The notes beneath the pieces were generated by a model. That model did not search any database and had not been told where the DNA came from. It worked only from the letters and a program-made list of their open reading frames with translations. A stretch of DNA of 64,000 nt from the NCBI RefSeq assembly GCF_005937185.1, contig NZ_VCNI01000001.1, forward strand, positions 740,657 to 804,656. The letters are read 5' to 3'. Both the position numbers and the translations under genes were made by a program. Position 1 is the first letter of the stretch; every line of letters begins with the position of its first letter. This stretch comes from Flagellimonas algicola (GTDB taxonomy: Bacteria; Bacteroidota; Bacteroidia; Flavobacteriales; Flavobacteriaceae). Shown one piece after another: positions 60,173-64,000 of this stretch.

Positions 60173-61027
60173 ATGAAACGACTCGGATTTCTACTCTTCG
60201 GATTCGCCTTTTTTGCATCCATAGATGCTAATTCGCAACCTCAGGCCCCAAATGAAACCTTAGACCCCAGTTTTATTTTTCATCCGGACAATCTTATGCG
60301 GAACTCAGAAGATCTTTCTGCTATTTATGGTGTAATGGCCCAATATTATGAAGGTGTTGAACTGGGGAAGGCGGAATTACTTAATACGGTTTTCCATAAG
60401 GAATGGCAGATGAGGGATACAGGGACACCCAATGAGGCTACTTTACATATAGCGGATAAAAACAATTTTGTTAATATGGTCAAAGACCATGGCCCCTACC
60501 ATGGTTATGCCAGCGAAAGAGTATTTGCTCATGTGGGGATGGCCAATGACAACTTGGCCTTTGTACGAATCAATAAGGCCCCTAGCAGAAGTTCTACTTG
60601 TTTTTATTTGTACAAACTGGATGAAGGATGGATCATCATGGACAAATTGTGGGTACCAGTAAGGGAAGCGGCCAACCTTTCTCCTACTTCGGAGTCCTAT
60701 CATGCTGTGGAAATGCTTCTTCATGCTTATTTTAAAGCGCTTTCCATTGCGGACACCCAAGTTCTTTCAGAGATTCTACATCCAGAATGGGATTCCATAA
60801 CGATTGACACTGAAGGGAAATTGACCATTGTTTCCAAAGAAGGGCTACTTCAAAATCCCAAAACCGAGCATATAGATTTCACCCAATTGTTGTCCATAGA
60901 TTTGTACCACGACAAACTGGCTATTGTCCGAATCGACATTCCTTCACAAAACAGTACTTCTTTTATTACCATTTTTAAACTCGATGGTATTTGGAAAATC
61001 ACCAATGAACGTAGGGCAACAAATTAA
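60173..61027 (+). CDS. Exported tandem lumazine-binding/NTF2-like protein
   Basis: 284 residues from ATG 60173 (MKRLGFLLFGFAFFAS), 2 bp after the GntR stop; an overlapping in-frame ATG at 60071 lies inside gntR. Signal peptide ends near DANSQ. Two NTF2-like repeats follow (Lumazine_bd_2-like): about 48-150 (IYGVMAQYYEGVELGKAELLNTVFHKEW) and 165-280 (AVEMLLHAYFKALSIADTQVLSEILHPEW), each closing with a W-I-I or W-K-I-T strand. The fold binds small molecules; it may sense or bind the GntR ligand or its product. Confidence 0.75.
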   Translation: MKRLGFLLFGFAFFASIDANSQPQAPNETLDPSFIFHPDNLMRNSEDLSAIYGVMAQYYEGVELGKAELLNTVFHKEWQMRDTGTPNEATLHIADKNNFVNMVKDHGPYHGYASERVFAHVGMANDNLAFVRINKAPSRSSTCFYLYKLDEGWIIMDKLWVPVREAANLSPTSESYHAVEMLLHAYFKALSIADTQVLSEILHPEWDSITIDTEGKLTIVSKEGLLQNPKTEHIDFTQLLSIDLYHDKLAIVRIDIPSQNSTSFITIFKLDGIWKITNERRATN

Positions 61028-61067
61028 TCCATCCGCCCTCTTTATTTTAAGTTCCTGACACCTATCG

Positions 61068-61075
61068 TATCTTTG
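61068..61075 (+). promoter_or_regulatory. -7 promoter box of the DCC gene
   Basis: TATCTTTG, an exact TAnnTTTG match, 4 bp before the GTG start 61080; the mRNA would be nearly leaderless. A TTTT near 61045 is a weak -33 candidate (19-bp spacing). Confidence 0.45.
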
Positions 61076-61079
61076 CATT

Positions 61080-61487
61080 GTGGAAGACAATAAAAAACTA
61101 ATCCTATTCGATGGGGTCTGCAACCTCTGTAACGGAGCCGTCCAATTTATTATCAAAAGGGATAAAAAAGATGTTTTCCGCTATGCAGCCCTGCAAAGCG
61201 AAATTGGGGAAAAACTTATTGCTGAACGCGGCATTAATACGTCCAAAGTGGATTCCATCATTTTAATAGAACCTGGTATTGCCTATTTTGTAAAATCGGA
61301 TGCGGCGCTGCGTATCGTACAGGAATTTGGCGGGCTTTGGAAAGGTTTGGTAATCTTTAGCTGGGTTCCTAGAATTATTCGTGATGCTATCTATAACCTA
61401 GTAGCCAAAAACCGATACCGTTGGTTTGGTCGCAAGGACGCCTGCATGATTCCAACCCCAGAACTACAGGCCAAGTTTTTGGGATAA
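61080..61487 (+). CDS. DCC-family thiol-disulfide oxidoreductase-like protein
   Basis: 135 residues from GTG 61080 (MEDNKKLILFDGVCNLC). The DxxCxxC motif DGVCNLCNGAVQF is followed by DVFRYAALQSEIGEKLI and the conserved end of the family (WVPRIIRDAIYNLVAKNRYRWFGRKDACMIP). DCC proteins are predicted thioredoxin-fold enzymes; the reaction is not known. Stands alone. Confidence 0.85.
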   Translation: MEDNKKLILFDGVCNLCNGAVQFIIKRDKKDVFRYAALQSEIGEKLIAERGINTSKVDSIILIEPGIAYFVKSDAALRIVQEFGGLWKGLVIFSWVPRIIRDAIYNLVAKNRYRWFGRKDACMIPTPELQAKFLG

Positions 61488-61645
61488 CCCCATACGCTAT
61501 TTTTCCAAGTGTTCTTTTCGTAGATGGTTAAAAGATTCTGTAACTCATCTAATAAAGTTTGTTGCTAACTACGTCCGAAGTTTTACATACCAAGCTATTT
61601 AAGTATTTTAGTTCTAAACCAATCTAAATCAACCAGAACTTAAAA

Positions 61646-63277
61646 ATGAAAAATCTCTTTTATCCATCACTTGTCCTTATTTTCTTCTTACTTGGATGTG
61701 CCAACGGAACAAAAAATCCAAAAAAAGAAACTGCCGCCTCCCCTGTGGTAGCTCCATTTTCAACGGAGGATTCCCTATCCATAAATGACTGGTGGAATAG
61801 GAAGCCCAATGAAATTATTGACCTTAAAGTGAAAAGAGAGGATGTTGTGGCATTTGGAATTTACACCATGCACAACAAAATCCTTAAACTTACCGCGCAG
61901 TTGTTTCCCCTTTATCCGGATGAAACCAGAGAGGTTCGGCTGGAAATCCAAAAAGATGGCGAGTGGCAAGAAATTCAAATACAAAATATCAACGATATTG
62001 GCTGGTCCGCCTTATTCCGTTTGGATAATTGGGATGATAGCAAAGACACACCTTATAGAATTTTACATGGAGAAAAAGCTTCTTTTCAAGGTCTGATCAG
62101 AAAAGACCCTAAGGACAAAAATGAAATTGTTTTGGCTGCCCTTTCCTGTAACAGTAATCAAGACAGAGGAGACAGAAACAACTATGTGCGGAATATAAAT
62201 CACCAAAATCCAGATCTCGTATTTTTTGCAGGTGACCAATCCTATGATCACATCCAACACACCGCGGCCTGGTTAAAATTTGGAATTCAGTTTAGGGATG
62301 TATTCAGGAATCGCCCCTGTATTACCATACCGGATGATCATGATATTGGTCAGGGAAACATTTGGGGGGAATATGGCAAAAAAGCATCTTCGGATGCCGG
62401 CAATGATGGGGGATACTTTTATCATCCTGAATACGTAAAAATGGTTGAGAGATGCCAAACGGGACATTTGCCCGACCCCTATGACCCTACTCCAATAAAA
62501 CAAGGCATTGGTGTTTACTACACCAATCTAATTTTGGGAGGAGTGGACTTTGCTATCATTGAGGATAGAAAGTTTAAATCCGGTCCAAAAGGTAAAATTC
62601 CCCAAATGGGACCAAGACCTGACCATGTGAATAACCCTAATTATGACCCCCAGAGCATAAATTTGGAGGGATTAGAGTTGTTGGGAGGTCGACAACTACA
62701 ATTCTTGACCAATTGGGGGATGGAAAGTGAGGGTACAATGAAAGTGGTATTATCCCAGACCGGATTTTGCGGTGGAGCACATATCCATGGAAATCCTGAT
62801 AACCGTCTTCATGCTGATTTGGATTCGAATGGATGGCCGCAAGATGGTAGAAATAGAGCGCTAAGGGCCATTAAAGATGCCAATGCGGTTCATATAGCAG
62901 GAGATCAACATCTGGCAACGGTCATACATCATGGTATTGACGAATTTGAGGATGGTCCCTGGGCTTTTGTAGTCCCTGCTATTGTAAACAATTATTACAG
63001 CAGATGGTGGTGGCCAAAGGATGAAAAGGCAGGGGAAAACTCAAATGGCGTGTTGCCGTGGAATGGAAGATACCTGGATGGATTTCACAATAAGATTACC
63101 ATGTTTGCCTATGTCAACCCAGAAAGTCCTTCCAATGGTGCAGGGTACGGTCTCATCAGATTCAACAAGGATGAAAACAATGTCGTGTTTGAATGCTGGC
63201 CACGGGAAGTTGATGTAACTATGGATGGAGCTACACAATTTACCGGATTTCCAATTGAAGTTACGCTTGGGGAGTAG
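61646..63277 (+). CDS. PhoD-like metallophosphatase lipoprotein
   Basis: 543 residues. Lipobox LLGCA (Cys 18). PhoD-type motifs: FFAGDQSYDHIQHTAAW (metal-binding Asp), CITIPDDHDIGQGNIWGEYG (Asp-His pair), and VHIAGDQHLATVIHHG near the end. The family hydrolyses phosphomonoesters or diesters at the outer surface. No phosphate-regulon gene is adjacent. The DUF1552 gene converges on it. Confidence 0.85.
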   Translation: MKNLFYPSLVLIFFLLGCANGTKNPKKETAASPVVAPFSTEDSLSINDWWNRKPNEIIDLKVKREDVVAFGIYTMHNKILKLTAQLFPLYPDETREVRLEIQKDGEWQEIQIQNINDIGWSALFRLDNWDDSKDTPYRILHGEKASFQGLIRKDPKDKNEIVLAALSCNSNQDRGDRNNYVRNINHQNPDLVFFAGDQSYDHIQHTAAWLKFGIQFRDVFRNRPCITIPDDHDIGQGNIWGEYGKKASSDAGNDGGYFYHPEYVKMVERCQTGHLPDPYDPTPIKQGIGVYYTNLILGGVDFAIIEDRKFKSGPKGKIPQMGPRPDHVNNPNYDPQSINLEGLELLGGRQLQFLTNWGMESEGTMKVVLSQTGFCGGAHIHGNPDNRLHADLDSNGWPQDGRNRALRAIKDANAVHIAGDQHLATVIHHGIDEFEDGPWAFVVPAIVNNYYSRWWWPKDEKAGENSNGVLPWNGRYLDGFHNKITMFAYVNPESPSNGAGYGLIRFNKDENNVVFECWPREVDVTMDGATQFTGFPIEVTLGE

Positions 63278-63381
63278 TCCTTGGCTTGAATGTAACATCA
63301 ATTAATAAGACCTTCTAGCCTATTCCATATTTAAAACACCGTACAATACTGATTTAGGATTGGAATGGGTGTTGTCTCAGT

Positions 63382-64000
63382 CTACCAAATTTTAGAATGC
63401 AACTCGCCTGTACTATCCGAGAAACTTTCAGATTCGATGCCCAAGGTATTTAACATGCTTACAAAGAGATTGGACATGGGTTCCTCACCAAATTTCTCGT
63501 ACGACCCATGCTTTAAGCCCATATTGGCTCCTCCGGCCAAGACCAAGGGGTAGTTTACGGCATTGTGGGTTGTGCTGCACGCACTTCCATAAAGAATCAT
63601 GGTATTATCCAATAGGGAACCATGCTCGTCATGGGTGTTTTTCATTCGATCAAGGAAGTAGGCAAACTGTTTGGATAACCACTGATCATAGCGGCCCCAC
63701 TCTTCCCAATGTCCGGTAGCAAGGTCATGACTTATAGTGTGGTGCCCTTTGCTTAGGCCCAAAGCCAATTTTGGGAAGTTTTCTCCCAAACCAAGCCCAT
63801 CTTCACGGGCCATCATATAGGTCATAACACGGGTCAAATCCACTTCCATGCCCAAGACCATAAGATCAAAGGTGGTTTTGATATAAGCCTCTGGATCTAC
63901 TTTCACATCAGCGTTGAAATTGATATGACCAGTATCGAAATCCTTCATGGGTATATCCAACCACTGTTCGTTGCGCTTCACCTGCTCCTCAACCGTGCTC
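63382..64000 (-). CDS. DUF1552 protein (5' partial)
   Basis: The frame is open to the window end, so only the C-terminal 206 residues are seen. The DUF1552 pattern is clear: RNEQWLDIPMKDFDTGHINFN, LMVLGMEVDLTRVMTYMMAREDGLGLGENF, GHHTISHDLATGHWEEWGRYDQWL, and DNTMILYGSACSTTHNAVNYPLVLAGGANMGLKHG. DUF1552 genes are often paired with DUF1592-type cytochrome proteins, which may lie outside. The role is unknown; its partner is predicted to be a secreted redox or degradative protein. Confidence 0.8.
   Translation of the reverse strand, partial: STVEEQVKRNEQWLDIPMKDFDTGHINFNADVKVDPEAYIKTTFDLMVLGMEVDLTRVMTYMMAREDGLGLGENFPKLALGLSKGHHTISHDLATGHWEEWGRYDQWLSKQFAYFLDRMKNTHDEHGSLLDNTMILYGSACSTTHNAVNYPLVLAGGANMGLKHGSYEKFGEEPMSNLFVSMLNTLGIESESFSDSTGELHSKIW

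Overview
The window reads as a chromosomal stretch of a marine-type flavobacterium (Bacteroidota, Flavobacteriaceae; genus not assignable from this sequence alone). Support comes from several group-typical traits: promoter boxes of the TAnnTTTG type (exact matches at 8428, 11917, 29375, 38189, 42288, 54779, 57699 and 61068), many short lipoproteins, DUF5916, DUF4251, DUF1552 and lipocalin-like families, a fused E1 alpha/beta ketoacid dehydrogenase, a MutS2-like protein without an Smr domain, and a conserved type III polyketide synthase operon. Gene density is high. I see no rRNA, tRNA, insertion sequence, prophage or CRISPR array.

Layout. 1-3.2 kb: end of a tandem CbbX/SpoVK-like AAA+ protein facing a two-gene operon (membrane-anchored HNH protein, membrane coiled-coil protein). 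3.5-8.5 kb: a MarR-headed operon for an MMPL/RND pump, a LolA-like periplasmic protein and a DUF1302 outer-membrane barrel, with a 14-mer repeated in front of the regulator and in front of the pump. 8.6-19.6 kb: mixed genes, including a lipoprotein interrupted by an in-frame amber codon, a K+-channel-like protein, a sorbosone-dehydrogenase-like lipoprotein, LytTR and Crp/Fnr regulators, a DUF5916 barrel, MFS and EamA transporters and YceI. 19.9-26 kb: eight tightly packed minus-strand genes (flavoprotein, methyltransferase, type III PKS, FabL-like SDR, hotdog dehydratase, ketosynthase, ACP, membrane protein), which look like a dedicated phenolic-lipid or alkylpyrone pathway. 26-40 kb: OmpA/lipocalin pair, E1 fusion, and mostly housekeeping genes (UNG, nucleoside phosphorylase, SUI1, MutS2, di-heme peroxidase). 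40.5-44.4 kb: a thiol-activated cytolysin (CDC-like) lipoprotein divergent from a membrane TPR-HTH regulator, with phased ATGGAC repeats between them. 44.5-64 kb: AraC, WYL and GntR regulators, two serine hydrolases, an EEP phosphatase/nuclease, a metallopeptidase, a CDF transporter, a secreted NIF3-like protein, RsgA, a bile-acid-symporter-like protein, an amidohydrolase, a PhoD-like phosphatase and the end of a DUF1552 gene.

The most unusual non-coding signal is a set of intergenic arrays with a strict 7-bp period but different core words, each lying just after a stop codon (19624-19855, 40388-40503, 49473-49570 and 49701-49763). The last two are joined to a 129-bp imperfect duplication carrying nested REP-like sequences. 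The strongest biological leads are the polyketide operon, the cytolysin/regulator pair, the pump-shuttle-barrel operon and the heptad arrays. All functions are inferred by reading motifs; no database search was run.
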